Shown piece after piece: positions 8,160-17,261 of a stretch of DNA of 64,000 nucleotides. Made by a program: the position numbers and the translations under genes. Under the pieces are notes generated by a model. It was given only the letters and a program-made list of their open reading frames with translations, was not told the origin of the DNA and ran no database searches. Source of the DNA: Oribacterium sp. C9 (lineage in GTDB: Bacteria > Bacillota > Clostridia > Lachnospirales > Lachnospiraceae); NCBI RefSeq assembly GCF_002007235.1, contig NZ_MUHW01000020.1:1-64000 (forward strand), in the 5' to 3' direction. Position 1 is the stretch's first letter, and every line of letters begins with the position of its first letter.

Positions 8160-8729
8160 CTATGGTTTACCGACGATGATATCAAATAATTTTTTATATT
8201 CATCGATGAGGTCATAGCTTCCGTCCTCGGAGGCCCATGAAATAGTGAGGCTTCTAAGAGCATGATAGAGTATAAATACAATTTCCTCAGGATCTTTCGG
8301 GTTCAGGATCTCCCCGGCTGACTGAGCCTTTTTCAGAAGCTGAACTGCCAGATCAAAAAGATACATTTGCTGCGGGAAGTGAACTCCCTGACTGTTCTGA
8401 ATAGTCAGTATATAGACCTGCTTTACTATGTTAGGCCCATATTTCACGGCATTATCGCAGTATACCTTCATAAGCTGCCACAAAATACTTATATTCTTTT
8501 CTTCCGAAGCAAATGTATGGAGCAGGCGTTCCGCCTGAATGCCCCAATACTTTACAACTCCGCTCAGAAGTTCTGCTTTGGATTCATAATGATAGTAAAA
8601 GGTCCTCTTCGTGATCTCACATTTTCTGCAAATGTCCATGATAGTCACATTTTCATATCCCTGTTCCTTAAACAGATCTAGAGCAGTATCACGAATCAGA
8701 TCTCTGGTTGATGTCATGTTTGGTGTCAT
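8160..8729 (-). CDS. TetR-family transcription regulator
   Basis: The 189-residue protein has an N-terminal TetR helix-turn-helix at about residues 8-55 (RDTALDLFKEQGYENVT, then ITKRTFYYHYESKAELL) and an all-alpha ligand-binding part beyond. TetR proteins usually repress a neighbouring divergent gene until a small ligand binds. Here the divergent neighbour is the exported FMN/FAD reductase, whose start is 345 bp away, so control of that gene is a fair inference. The near-palindrome GTGACCGCGGTAAC at 9003-9016 is a candidate operator, although it is far from the tetR start itself. The gene shares its terminator with the VOC gene. Confidence 0.9.
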   Translation of the reverse strand: MTPNMTSTRDLIRDTALDLFKEQGYENVTIMDICRKCEITKRTFYYHYESKAELLSGVVKYWGIQAERLLHTFASEEKNISILWQLMKVYCDNAVKYGPNIVKQVYILTIQNSQGVHFPQQMYLFDLAVQLLKKAQSAGEILNPKDPEEIVFILYHALRSLTISWASEDGSYDLIDEYKKLFDIIVGKP

Positions 8730-9074
8730 ATGTTTTTTCCTTTATATTCAGGTTCCTCCATAGTGTACCCATCCGAAGCAGAGATTTCAACGGTAGACAT
8801 CCAATATCAGCTTTTGAAAAAAAATATCTGATCCGTAACTTCTTCTGACATATGATTCCGATTTATGTACTTCTATAGATACATACAGAAAAACATCTTT
8901 GATTCATATACGTTTACAGCATTTTGCACAAAACCAAGTGGATTCATTTGTGATTTATTGCGATTGACCACAAAAGCATACTTTGTTAAATTTTTGTTAA
9001 ATGTGACCGCGGTAACACAAATATGTTGTACGAGTCACAATATTCATGTCTACATCAAAGAGGGGAGAAAAGAA
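8730..9074. promoter_or_regulatory. Divergent control region, tetR and flavoreductase
   Basis: This 345-bp region has no gene. It holds the direct repeat TTTGTTAAAT at 8982-9002, a near-perfect palindrome GTGACCGCGGTAAC at 9003-9016 (two mismatched positions), and GGGGAGA just before the ATG at 9075. A related sequence, GTGACCTCGGTATA, occurs at 18956-18969, also exactly 72 nt before a start codon. I did not find a convincing -35/-10 pair at normal spacing. Confidence 0.5.
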
Positions 9075-10952
9075 ATGAAAAAAGTTTTCAGAACATCTGC
9101 CGCACTTCTTATGGCGGCAACTCTGGCAGGTTGCGGAAGTACTGCAACACCTGAAGCAACCACCGCTGCATCTACAACAGCTGCTGCAACAGAAGCCGCA
9201 GCGGAAAATGGCGGTATCACAGGAGAATTCAGCGGCACAGGAAAGGGCTTTGAGGGTGATGTAACAGTTACTCTTAACTTAAAGGACAGTGCGCTTGAAT
9301 CCGCAGAGATCACAGGAGACAAGGAAACTCCTAACGTGGGCGGTAAGGCCATCGAAAAGATTATGGCTGAGATGAATGAGCACCACACAGTCAATGTTGA
9401 CTCTGTATCTGGTGCTACATACACAAGCAAGGGTATAGAAGAAGCTCTCGCAGCAGCACTTGCAGCTGCCGGTATGTCAAAGAGTGATTTCCCTGAGATC
9501 GAGAAAGCTGCAGCAACAACCATTGAAAAGGAGACCGATCTTCTTATCATCGGAGGCGGCGGAGCAGGTCTTACCTGTGGTAATGCAGCTCTTAATTCAG
9601 GACTCAAGAATGTAACTATACTTGAGAAGATGAGCTATACAGGCGGAGCCACATCAAACGCCGGAGGCATTGACGCAGGTCTCTCCAAGCTTCAGGAGGA
9701 GGTTGGTCTTACAGGGGACAGCGTACAGCTTATCCACGATGACATCATGGCTTCAGGCGAAGGCCACAATGAGGACCTTGTATGGATCATGGCTGAGAAT
9801 CAGGGCAAGACCCTTGACTGGTTAAGAGATACAGAGAAGGTTCCGTTCAATGACCGTTACGGAAGTGACTTCCCTGAGCACACTGTTCAGAGATTCTTCG
9901 TATGTGACGGCGGTATGTCAAATGCCATGGAGATCCTCACAAACAACTTCACCAAAAAGGGCGGTGATCTGGAGCTTGAGACAAAGGCAGAAGAGCTCAT
10001 CACTGACGATGAAGGCAAGGTCATCGGTGTTGTTGCCACAGACGCTGACGGTAACACCATTAACTGGAAGGCAGATGCTGTTGTCATCGCCACAGGCGGT
10101 TACGGTGCAAATGCCGAGATGATCTCAGAGAAGAAGGGTGACCTTCAGTACGCAGTATTCTACGGTGTTAAGTCTTCAATGGGTGACGGACAGAAGATGG
10201 GTGAAAAGGTCGGCGCAAAGATGCTCAACATGGGCTATGCAAAGATGTACCCTAACGGTATCTCAAAGGGTGAGGACACCATCGACGGTTACGCTACTCC
10301 GATGCCTACACTTACAACTGTAAATACAACAGGTGCTTTCTTCGTAAACAAGGATTCAAAGCGTTTTGTTGATGAGACACTTGCTTTCGCCGACATCAAG
10401 AATGCTACAACGAAGCAGCCTGACGAGATCATGTACATCGTTATGGATCAGACAGGCTATGACACATGGTCAGAGATGGTTTCAACAAACACTTCAGCAG
10501 TTGGTAATATCTCTATGGAGCAGCAGGAGGAGTTCTTCAACTCTGATTCAGACCATCCTACATTTGCAAGAGGCACACTTAAGGAAGCTGCTGAAAAGGC
10601 AGGTCTCGATCCTGAGGCACTTGAGGCTGAGCTTAAAAAGTGGAACGAGACTGTTGAATCAGGCAAGGATGCTGAATTCGGCCGTAAGGCTCTTACAAAG
10701 TTCGATGAGAACAGCACAGTTTACATCATCGAGCAGAGACTCCGTTTCGCAACAACACTTGGCGGTTTTGACATCACAAAGAACTTCGAGGCTCAGAAGG
10801 AAGACGGCACAGTTATCCCCGGTCTCTATGCTATAGGTGAGGTAACTGCCGGCTGCAACGGAACTGAGGCTATCCCGGGCTCTATGGCTGCATGGGCAGT
10901 AACATCAGGCTATACCTGCGGACAGTATCTCGGAGAGATGCTTGCTAAATAA
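9075..10952 (+). CDS. Exported FMN-bind/FAD lipoprotein reductase (FRD/UrdA-like)
   Basis: The start at 9075 is set by GGGGAGA and by the signal peptide. The lipobox LAGC gives Cys20, then an Ala/Thr spacer follows. Residues about 50-135 form an FMN-bind domain with the ApbE flavinylation signature SGATYT (112-117), so FMN is likely attached to a Thr. Residues about 158-625 form the FAD domain (LIIGGGGAGL, GGATSNAGG, GEVTAGCNG). This layout is that of extracytoplasmic fumarate, urocanate and related reductases. Two hallmarks of fumarate users are changed: the usual RFVNE-TTRD segment reads RFVDETLAFAD (about 430-440), losing the catalytic Arg, and the NRLGG segment near the C terminus reads TEAIPGS. 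The substrate is therefore probably another unsaturated compound. Codon choice resembles that of the ribosomal genes in this window, suggesting high expression. Confidence 0.9.
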   Translation: MKKVFRTSAALLMAATLAGCGSTATPEATTAASTTAAATEAAAENGGITGEFSGTGKGFEGDVTVTLNLKDSALESAEITGDKETPNVGGKAIEKIMAEMNEHHTVNVDSVSGATYTSKGIEEALAAALAAAGMSKSDFPEIEKAAATTIEKETDLLIIGGGGAGLTCGNAALNSGLKNVTILEKMSYTGGATSNAGGIDAGLSKLQEEVGLTGDSVQLIHDDIMASGEGHNEDLVWIMAENQGKTLDWLRDTEKVPFNDRYGSDFPEHTVQRFFVCDGGMSNAMEILTNNFTKKGGDLELETKAEELITDDEGKVIGVVATDADGNTINWKADAVVIATGGYGANAEMISEKKGDLQYAVFYGVKSSMGDGQKMGEKVGAKMLNMGYAKMYPNGISKGEDTIDGYATPMPTLTTVNTTGAFFVNKDSKRFVDETLAFADIKNATTKQPDEIMYIVMDQTGYDTWSEMVSTNTSAVGNISMEQQEEFFNSDSDHPTFARGTLKEAAEKAGLDPEALEAELKKWNETVESGKDAEFGRKALTKFDENSTVYIIEQRLRFATTLGGFDITKNFEAQKEDGTVIPGLYAIGEVTAGCNGTEAIPGSMAAWAVTSGYTCGQYLGEMLAK

Positions 10953-11001
10953 TGCTAATGTTTTAGGGAACCTTGTTTTTTCAGATATAACGTAATCCTA
11001 T

Positions 11002-11029
11002 TTGACCATGCCTCATATTTTAATATAAT
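11002..11029 (+). promoter_or_regulatory. Predicted sigma-A promoter of the asparaginase gene
   Basis: TTGACC at 11002-11007, a 16-bp spacer and TATAAT at 11024-11029, about 50 bp before the start codon. Confidence 0.65.
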
Positions 11030-11079
11030 GATGTGAGTATTTACATTTAACAAAACTAATTCGTACTTCGGAGGCAGTC

Positions 11080-12078
11080 ATGAACAAGAAAATCCTGATA
11101 ATAAATACAGGCGGAACCTTATCATCAGTTATGAAAGAAAGCGGGCTTGTTCCCGGCTTATCCATTCATGATATGCAGAAGGAACTCCACGTGGTTTCCG
11201 GCGATACCGAAATAGAAATAGAAGATTTCTGTTCTCTGGACAGTGCCAATATTTTTCCTGAGGACTGGAGTATTCTTGCACAGCATATAAGTGATAGAAG
11301 AAATGACTATGACGGTATCGTTGTGATACACGGAACAGATACCATGGCATACACTTCTTCCATGCTTTCCTTCATGCTTAGAAACATTAACATCCCTGTT
11401 GTCATAACCGGTTCCCAGCTTTCAATCACGAATCCTGTGGCTGATGCCATGGAGAACTGCCGCTGCGCTATACACATGGCTGCAAGTGGAATTCCTGGAG
11501 TCTTCGTTGCCTTCAACAGAAAGGTTATGCTTGGATGCAGAGTATCAAAGGTTCGTTCCCTTAGCTTTGATGCTTTCGAAAGCATTAATTATCCGAACAT
11601 CGCCACCATCAGCTCTCTTGGCATGAAAATAGATAATTCCGCTGTTCCTGAAAGAAGCGGTATATTCCAGCTTTCCAACAAGTATTCAGATAAAGTGGCC
11701 ATGATAAAGATGTTCCCGGGACTGCACAGAAGCCTGCTTGAGTCCATAGCAGAACAGGGCTACAAAGGGCTTTTCATAGAGGCATATGGTATCGGCGGCA
11801 TGCCTTTTCTGAAGCACGACTTCATCAGTACCCTTGATAAGCTTATACAGGGCGGTATGACTGTTGTCGTTGGAACCCAGTGCAGATATGAGGGCTCAAA
11901 GATGGACGTATACGAGACCGGAAGAAAGACTCTGGAGATAGGTGCTCTTCAGGCCCATGATATGACCGCAGAGGCAGCATTGACAAAGCTCATGTGGATA
12001 CTCGGCATAACTGAGAATCCTTCGGAGATAAGGGATTACTACTCCATGAGCATCGCAGGAGAGATAAGAAAAGCATAA
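11080..12078 (+). CDS. ansA: L-asparaginase, type I
   Basis: The 332-residue cytoplasmic enzyme hydrolyses asparagine to aspartate and ammonia. The first catalytic triad element TGGT lies at residues 10-13 and the second GTDT at 85-88, with the downstream Lys expected in this family in the following 80 residues. No signal peptide is present, which fits the type I enzyme. SD GGAGG is seven bases before ATG 11080. The gene has its own promoter and an intrinsic terminator. Aspartate made here could be deaminated to fumarate and serve as a respiratory acceptor, which would link it to the reductase upstream, but that is only inference from position. Confidence 0.92.
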   Translation: MNKKILIINTGGTLSSVMKESGLVPGLSIHDMQKELHVVSGDTEIEIEDFCSLDSANIFPEDWSILAQHISDRRNDYDGIVVIHGTDTMAYTSSMLSFMLRNINIPVVITGSQLSITNPVADAMENCRCAIHMAASGIPGVFVAFNRKVMLGCRVSKVRSLSFDAFESINYPNIATISSLGMKIDNSAVPERSGIFQLSNKYSDKVAMIKMFPGLHRSLLESIAEQGYKGLFIEAYGIGGMPFLKHDFISTLDKLIQGGMTVVVGTQCRYEGSKMDVYETGRKTLEIGALQAHDMTAEAALTKLMWILGITENPSEIRDYYSMSIAGEIRKA

Positions 12079-12095
12079 AAAGATTTTTCATGTTA

Positions 12096-12133
12096 AAGGG
12101 GAATGAGTTCTGAAAGAATTCATTCCTCTTTTA
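12096..12133 (+). terminator. Terminator after asparaginase gene
   Basis: An imperfect 15-bp stem pairs AAGGGGAATGA (from 12096) with TCATTCCTCTTT (to about 12131), followed by further T residues. Confidence 0.85.
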
Positions 12134-12161
12134 TTAATATTCACGCCCTCAGGACGAACAC

Positions 12162-12194
12162 AAAAAAGGGAGCCGCCACACATGCGACAGCCCC
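12162..12194 (-). terminator. Terminator of the glutaredoxin-like gene
   Basis: Read on the minus strand, GGG-GCTGTC pairs with GGCGGC-T-CCC with one bulged base and is followed by six T residues (12167-12162). Confidence 0.75.
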
Positions 12195-12231
12195 ATATAA
12201 ATCAATCCACCTCAACACTATAATGCTGACC

Positions 12232-12540
12232 TCAGCAGCCTTTACCATCTATTCCGCAGGCGCCTGCATTTTCAACGACTTTTCCGCCATTGTCTACAAC
12301 ATATTTTTCCCAGTCAAGGATAACATCTCTGTCCTCGGTGACTAACGCCGGAATTCCGATCTTGCCTGTCCCCTTTATTTCATTGAAAACTTCATTGAGA
12401 TCACGGATCTTCATAAAAACAGCAAGCTCCTTGAGAGATTCGCCGATGTCTCTGAAATCATATTCCAGACCGCTTTCATCGAAACTTTTCTTGCAGTGAA
12501 CGCAGTCGATGCAGTCTTTTCTTCCGTATATCTTTATCAT
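12232..12540 (-). CDS. Glutaredoxin-like CxxC protein
   Basis: This 102-residue thioredoxin-fold protein has Cys at residues 10, 13 and 16 (CIDCVHC) directly after the first beta strand, the position of the redox motif in glutaredoxins. A cis-Pro equivalent appears in IGIPAL, and the C terminus has two further Cys (GACGIDGKGC). The extra Cys pairs suggest a redox or metal role outside classic glutathione chemistry, as most Clostridia lack glutathione. The SD GGAGC lies before the ATG. The gene is divergent from the formate dehydrogenase operon with 165 bp between, so the two may share control. Confidence 0.78.
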   Translation of the reverse strand: MIKIYGRKDCIDCVHCKKSFDESGLEYDFRDIGESLKELAVFMKIRDLNEVFNEIKGTGKIGIPALVTEDRDVILDWEKYVVDNGGKVVENAGACGIDGKGC

Positions 12541-12584
12541 TTTAAGCTCCTTTCAAAAAAATTGTTTACAATCTATATAATGCT

Positions 12585-12612
12585 AGTATATGCATTATGA
12601 AATATATATCAA
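12585..12612 (-). promoter_or_regulatory. Predicted promoter of the glutaredoxin-like gene
   Basis: On the minus strand TTGATA (12612-12607), a 16-bp spacer and TATACT (12590-12585) stand about 45 bp before the start codon. Confidence 0.55.
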
Positions 12613-12705
12613 GTACAAATAGCGAGACAAAAAATCCCCCGTACCATATAATAATTTTAAGTATGCTCTTTACTGAACTTATCGTCCCGAATAAAGGAGG
12701 TTCTG

Positions 12706-14541
12706 ATGCGACAGCTTCCCAAAAAAGGAAATATGAATGAACGTATCGATACAGTACTTCATAAATTCCGTTCAAGGATGACATCCTATCCACCGGGTAT
12801 GTGTCCCCTTACCCTGTACCGTTCACTGCTTCATATCTCCATGAATCAGTCCTGCGGAAAGTGTATTCCCTGCAGAGACGGTCTCCATGAGGTGGACCGG
12901 CTTCTAAAAAGTATCATAAACGGCGAGGCTGCCCCGGATACCCTTAGTGAACTCGAAAAAAAGTGCCTCATGATAGAAGAGACATCAGATTGTGCTGTAG
13001 GGGCTTCCGGTGCAAGGCTTATACTTGATTCCCTGAAGGATTTTTCGGATGAATACGAAAGCCATATCAAAAATAAGCGCTGCATAGAAAATACAGTTCA
13101 GACCATCCCGTGTATCACTCTCTGTCCCGCCCATGTGGATGTGCCCGGCTATATCGCACACATAAAGGAAGGTCACCCTGAGGACGCCGTCAAAGTGATA
13201 CGGGACCGGAATCCCTTTCCTACAGCCTGCGCCTACATCTGTGAACATCCCTGTGAAAACAAATGCAGAAGATCTCTGATAGATGCCCCCATAAACATAA
13301 GAGGGCTTAAAAAGTATGCTGTTGATAATGTCTCTGCCGACAGTGTCCCCACACCCCGAAGAAACGTAAGCACCGGAAAGAAGGTCGCCATCATAGGAGG
13401 CGGCCCCGGAGGACTTACTGCCGCATATTTTCTGGCTCTCATGGGTCATAAAGCTGACATCTACGAAGAACATGAAAAGCTGGGAGGGATGCTTAGATAC
13501 GGAATTCCCGAATACAGACTTCCCAAGGAAATGCTGGACCGTGATATAAAGGCAATCCTTTCCTCCGGCGATATCGAAGTCTTCACAGACACCAAGATCG
13601 GAAGGGATATCCCCTTTTCCAAACTGAACAGTGAATATGATGCAGTCTATATAGGTATAGGAGCACAGCTTGGCAATCGCATGCCTATGGAAAACCATGA
13701 TGCAGAGGGAGTCATACCGGCTGCTGATTTTCTCCAGAAAGTGGCAAGGGGAGAGTCAACGGATCTCAGTGGGAAAAAAGTGGTGATCATAGGCGGCGGA
13801 AATGTAGCTATGGACGCCGCAAGAACAGTTGTGAGACTACATGCGGAAACTGTACATGTATTTACCAGAAAAAGAGACGACTACACAGCACTTGAAAGTG
13901 AGCTGGAATCAGCCATGCAGGAAGGTGTCAGATTCCGTACTCTGCTGAGCTTCTTACATATAGAAACAAACAACGAAACAGGAACTGTTCAGGCTGTATG
14001 GCTGCAGCCTGAGATCGTTAATACCTATGATGACTTTGGATTTGTCACCACAGAACATTCCAGCAACTATCCTTATCGTTTTAAATGTGATCTCCTGATA
14101 CTTGGAGTAGGGCAGAGAAGCGACAGCGAAGCCTTTTCGAAAGAGGGTGTCCCTGTGGAAAGAGGCAGGATACTGGCATCGGAAGCCTGCAGAGTAGATG
14201 GTATGGAGGGAGTATTCTCCGGAGGGGACTGTGTAACAGGTCCTTCCACAGCCATAAGAGCCATCGCAGCCGGTCAGGTTGCCGCCATAAACATTGACGA
14301 ATATCTGGGATACCATCATAAGATAGCTCTTGAGACAGATATTCCTCCTGCGTATCCGAACCCATGTATTCCCACAGGAAGAGCAGAAATTGAAGAAAAA
14401 GATCCCTTTGAGAGAAGAACCAATTTTGATTTCGTAGAACTGCCTATGACTTATGAAGAAGCAATGAGAGAATCCGGAAGGTGTCTTCGATGCGATCATT
14501 ATGGATGCGGTTCAATGGAAGGAGGCAGAGGCGATAAATGA
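12706..14541 (+). CDS. Fused NuoF-tail Fe-S / GltD-like NAD(P)H flavoprotein
   Basis: The 611-residue protein joins two modules. Residues about 45-100 copy the C-terminal 4Fe-4S region of NuoF/HydB (CGKCIPCRDG at 50-59 plus a later Cys) but lack the FMN- and NADH-binding part of NuoF. Residues about 135-600 resemble the glutamate synthase small subunit/NfnB: Cys-rich N-part (CITLCPAHVDVPGY, CEHPCENKC), a FAD site (VAIIGGGPGGL at about 227) and an NAD(P) site (VVIIGGGNVAMDAA at about 360). It probably passes electrons between NAD(P)H and the formate dehydrogenase encoded next. SD AAAGGAGG fixes the start. Its stop overlaps the next ATG by four bases (ATGA). Confidence 0.88.
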   Translation: MRQLPKKGNMNERIDTVLHKFRSRMTSYPPGMCPLTLYRSLLHISMNQSCGKCIPCRDGLHEVDRLLKSIINGEAAPDTLSELEKKCLMIEETSDCAVGASGARLILDSLKDFSDEYESHIKNKRCIENTVQTIPCITLCPAHVDVPGYIAHIKEGHPEDAVKVIRDRNPFPTACAYICEHPCENKCRRSLIDAPINIRGLKKYAVDNVSADSVPTPRRNVSTGKKVAIIGGGPGGLTAAYFLALMGHKADIYEEHEKLGGMLRYGIPEYRLPKEMLDRDIKAILSSGDIEVFTDTKIGRDIPFSKLNSEYDAVYIGIGAQLGNRMPMENHDAEGVIPAADFLQKVARGESTDLSGKKVVIIGGGNVAMDAARTVVRLHAETVHVFTRKRDDYTALESELESAMQEGVRFRTLLSFLHIETNNETGTVQAVWLQPEIVNTYDDFGFVTTEHSSNYPYRFKCDLLILGVGQRSDSEAFSKEGVPVERGRILASEACRVDGMEGVFSGGDCVTGPSTAIRAIAAGQVAAINIDEYLGYHHKIALETDIPPAYPNPCIPTGRAEIEEKDPFERRTNFDFVELPMTYEEAMRESGRCLRCDHYGCGSMEGGRGDK

Positions 14542-17258
14542 TCACTGTTACCATCAACGAAAAAATCTGCTCAGGTGCTGAAGGTTCAACCATACTTGAA
14601 ATTGCCCGTGCCAACGGAATTTATATACCTACCCTTTGTTTCCTCGAAGGTGTAAGCGATATAGGCTCCTGCAGGATGTGCATGGTTGAATGCGAGGGCT
14701 ACCAGATGCTCCTTGCCGCCTGCAGAACCAAAATAAAAGAGGGTATGATTATAAGGACCGAATCCGAAAAGCTCAGTTCCTACCGGAAAGCCATGCTTGA
14801 ACTTATCCTGTCAAATCATAAGACAGAATGTATGAGCTGTCCTTCCAACGGAGCCTGTGAGCTTCAGACTCTGTGCAACAGATACGAGGTGTCTCATGGT
14901 CTTCCATATGGCACCAGGACTGAGATGGATCTGAAACTTCCTATACTCCATGACCATCCCTTCATAAGTTATGAACCGCAAAAGTGTATACACTGCCAGA
15001 GATGCATCAACGCCTGCCATCAGATCGCATGTAACGGAACCCTGAAAAGCGACAGGCTTGGAAGCTTCCATATTGTTAATGCTCCTTTCGGAAAAGCCTA
15101 TAAGGAATCCGGCTGTGAATCCTGCGGAAATTGTGTGAGTGTATGTCCGACCGGCGCTCTTACTTTGAAAAAAGAAAATGCATATAGAAACTGGGAGATA
15201 AAAAGGGTTCTTTCCACCTGTCCTCACTGTGCCACAGGCTGTCAGTTATATCTCATAGTAAAGGACGGAAAGATCGTAAATGTAGAAGCCGCCTCGGGAC
15301 CATCCAATCAGAAAAGGCTTTGCGTTAAGGGCAGAAGCGGAAGCATAGATTTTGTCCATTCAAAGGACAGACTCACTAAGCCGCTGATAAAGGCCCCTTC
15401 AACAGGAGCCTTCAGGGAGGTCTCATGGAAGGAGGCTATTTCCTATGTAGCTGAAAGATTCATGTCCATAAAGAAACAGTTTGGAAGCGAAGCCCTCGCC
15501 GGCTTTGCCTGCTCAAGATCTGCAAACGAAGACATTTACATGGTACAAAAGATGGTTCGTACCTGTTTTGGTACCAATAACACAGATAACTGTGCAAGAG
15601 TCTGTCATTCCGCCTCGGTCACCGGACTCGCCAGAACACTTGGATCAGGAGCCATGACAAATCCAATCGGAGATATCACTACTGACGTGGACTGCATCCT
15701 CCTTGTGGGTTCAAATCCCGAAGAAGCCCATCCTGTGGTGGGTATGCAGATAAGAAAAGCCGTTAAGAAGGGAACCAGACTTATAGTGGTGGATCCAAGA
15801 GATATAGGTCTTTCATCCCTTGCGGATATACATCTGAAGCTTCGTCCCGGCACAAATGTTGCCTTTGCCAATGGCATGATGCATGTGATGATAAAGGAAG
15901 ACCTTATTGACCATGACTATATTAACGAGCATGTGGAGGGCTTCTCGGAGCTTAAGGCACTTGTGGAAAAATACACTCCTGAAAGGGTCGCTGAGATCTG
16001 CCATATAGATCCACACCAGCTCGTTGAAGCCGCAAGAATGTATGCCACCGCCGGAAAAGCCCCTATCATCTACTGTCTCGGAGTCACCGAACACTCCACC
16101 GGCACAGAAGGTGTCATGAGCATGTCAAATATGGCTGTTATCACAGGAAAGATAGGCCGAAGCGGCTGCGGTGTAAATCCTCTGAGAGGGCAGAACAATG
16201 TTCAGGGCGCCTGTGATATGGGTGCCATGCCAACAGACTATCCCGGTTATCAGAAGGTTGATAATGAAGATGTCCGGAAGAAATTTGAACATGCCTGGGG
16301 AGTGAGCCTTAATCCTGTTCCCGGTCTTAAGGCTACGGATGTTTTTCCTGCTGCCATCGAAGGAAGGATAAAGGGACTTTATATCTGCGGAGAAGATCCC
16401 GTGGTTTCAGATCCCGACACTCACCATATAGTAAAAGCTCTGGAGAGTCTTGATTTCCTGGTGGTTCAGGACCTCTTCATGACAAAGACCGCAGAGTACG
16501 CAGATGTGATACTTCCAGGAATAAGCTATGCAGAGAAGGAAGGAACATTTACAAACACTGAGCGCCGTGTACAGAGAATAAGAAAGGCCGTCACTCTTGA
16601 TGGAGATATGCGCCCCGACACTGACATCATCATAGACCTTATGAATGCCATGGGATATAAGCAACCTTACCTTACTCCTAAAGAAATCATGGATGAAATA
16701 GCCTCTGTGACTCCCAGCTTCCATGGAATTTCCCATGAAAGACTGGACAGGGGTGAGAGCCTCCAGTGGCCATGCCCGGACAAGGACCACCCGGGAACTC
16801 CCATCATGCATGCAGGACATCCCGCAAGAGGAAAGGCCCTGCTTTACCCTGCGGAATTCAAGGAATCCCAGGAGCTTCCGGATGAGGAATATCCGTTTAT
16901 ACTCAGCACAGGCCGCATACTGTATCATTACAATGCTGCTGCCATGACCAAAAGGACCCCGGGTCTTATGGATATTTCCGGAGAAGGCTTCATAGAAGTA
17001 AACTACAAGGATGCCGAAAGGCTGGGAATAGGTAAAGGTGACAGGATAACCGTCAGGAGCAGAAGAGGCGAGATAACTGCTACAGCTCATGTGGGAAGAA
17101 AGGTTTCTGAAGGTGAGACCTGGATGCCATTCCATTTTCCGGACTCTCCGGTAAATATACTGACAAATGCCGCTCTTGACGAATTTGCAAGAATACCCGA
17201 ATATAAGGTTTGTGCTATACAGCTTGTTCCAAATAAACACAAGGAGGTAAAAGTTTAA
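14538..17258 (+). CDS. fdhA: Formate dehydrogenase alpha subunit, Cys type
   Basis: This 906-residue molybdo/tungsto-enzyme catalyses formate to CO2 or the reverse, as a cytoplasmic soluble form (no Tat signal). In order: a 2Fe-2S ferredoxin domain (residues 1-75, GSCRMCMVEC), a His/Cys NuoG-type cluster (about 93-115), two 4Fe-4S modules (CIHCQRCINAC at about 150, CESCGNCVSVC at about 195), the MopB cluster (CPHCATGC at about 230), the catalytic domain and the C-terminal cofactor-binding domain. The metal ligand lies in NCARVCHSASV as Cys356, where many relatives use selenocysteine; no in-frame TGA is present. Five Fe-S centres fit electron transfer to the upstream flavoprotein. It lies in a tightly coupled operon that ends with mobA. 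Confidence 0.94.
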   Translation: MITVTINEKICSGAEGSTILEIARANGIYIPTLCFLEGVSDIGSCRMCMVECEGYQMLLAACRTKIKEGMIIRTESEKLSSYRKAMLELILSNHKTECMSCPSNGACELQTLCNRYEVSHGLPYGTRTEMDLKLPILHDHPFISYEPQKCIHCQRCINACHQIACNGTLKSDRLGSFHIVNAPFGKAYKESGCESCGNCVSVCPTGALTLKKENAYRNWEIKRVLSTCPHCATGCQLYLIVKDGKIVNVEAASGPSNQKRLCVKGRSGSIDFVHSKDRLTKPLIKAPSTGAFREVSWKEAISYVAERFMSIKKQFGSEALAGFACSRSANEDIYMVQKMVRTCFGTNNTDNCARVCHSASVTGLARTLGSGAMTNPIGDITTDVDCILLVGSNPEEAHPVVGMQIRKAVKKGTRLIVVDPRDIGLSSLADIHLKLRPGTNVAFANGMMHVMIKEDLIDHDYINEHVEGFSELKALVEKYTPERVAEICHIDPHQLVEAARMYATAGKAPIIYCLGVTEHSTGTEGVMSMSNMAVITGKIGRSGCGVNPLRGQNNVQGACDMGAMPTDYPGYQKVDNEDVRKKFEHAWGVSLNPVPGLKATDVFPAAIEGRIKGLYICGEDPVVSDPDTHHIVKALESLDFLVVQDLFMTKTAEYADVILPGISYAEKEGTFTNTERRVQRIRKAVTLDGDMRPDTDIIIDLMNAMGYKQPYLTPKEIMDEIASVTPSFHGISHERLDRGESLQWPCPDKDHPGTPIMHAGHPARGKALLYPAEFKESQELPDEEYPFILSTGRILYHYNAAAMTKRTPGLMDISGEGFIEVNYKDAERLGIGKGDRITVRSRRGEITATAHVGRKVSEGETWMPFHFPDSPVNILTNAALDEFARIPEYKVCAIQLVPNKHKEVKV

Positions 17259-17261
17259 TTT

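Noticed and set aside
8982-9002. Possible Rex operator (TTGTTAA arms) before the exported reductase
   Set aside because: The two TTTGTTAAAT copies are direct repeats; the inverted TTGTTAA-TTAACAA form needed for Rex is not there.
8865-9074. 70-residue upstream extension of the exported flavoreductase
   Set aside because: It would place the signal peptide and lipobox internally, crosses the operator-like palindrome and has no SD.
15591-15605. Selenocysteine codon in formate dehydrogenase
   Set aside because: The position is TGT (Cys), with no in-frame TGA in the gene.
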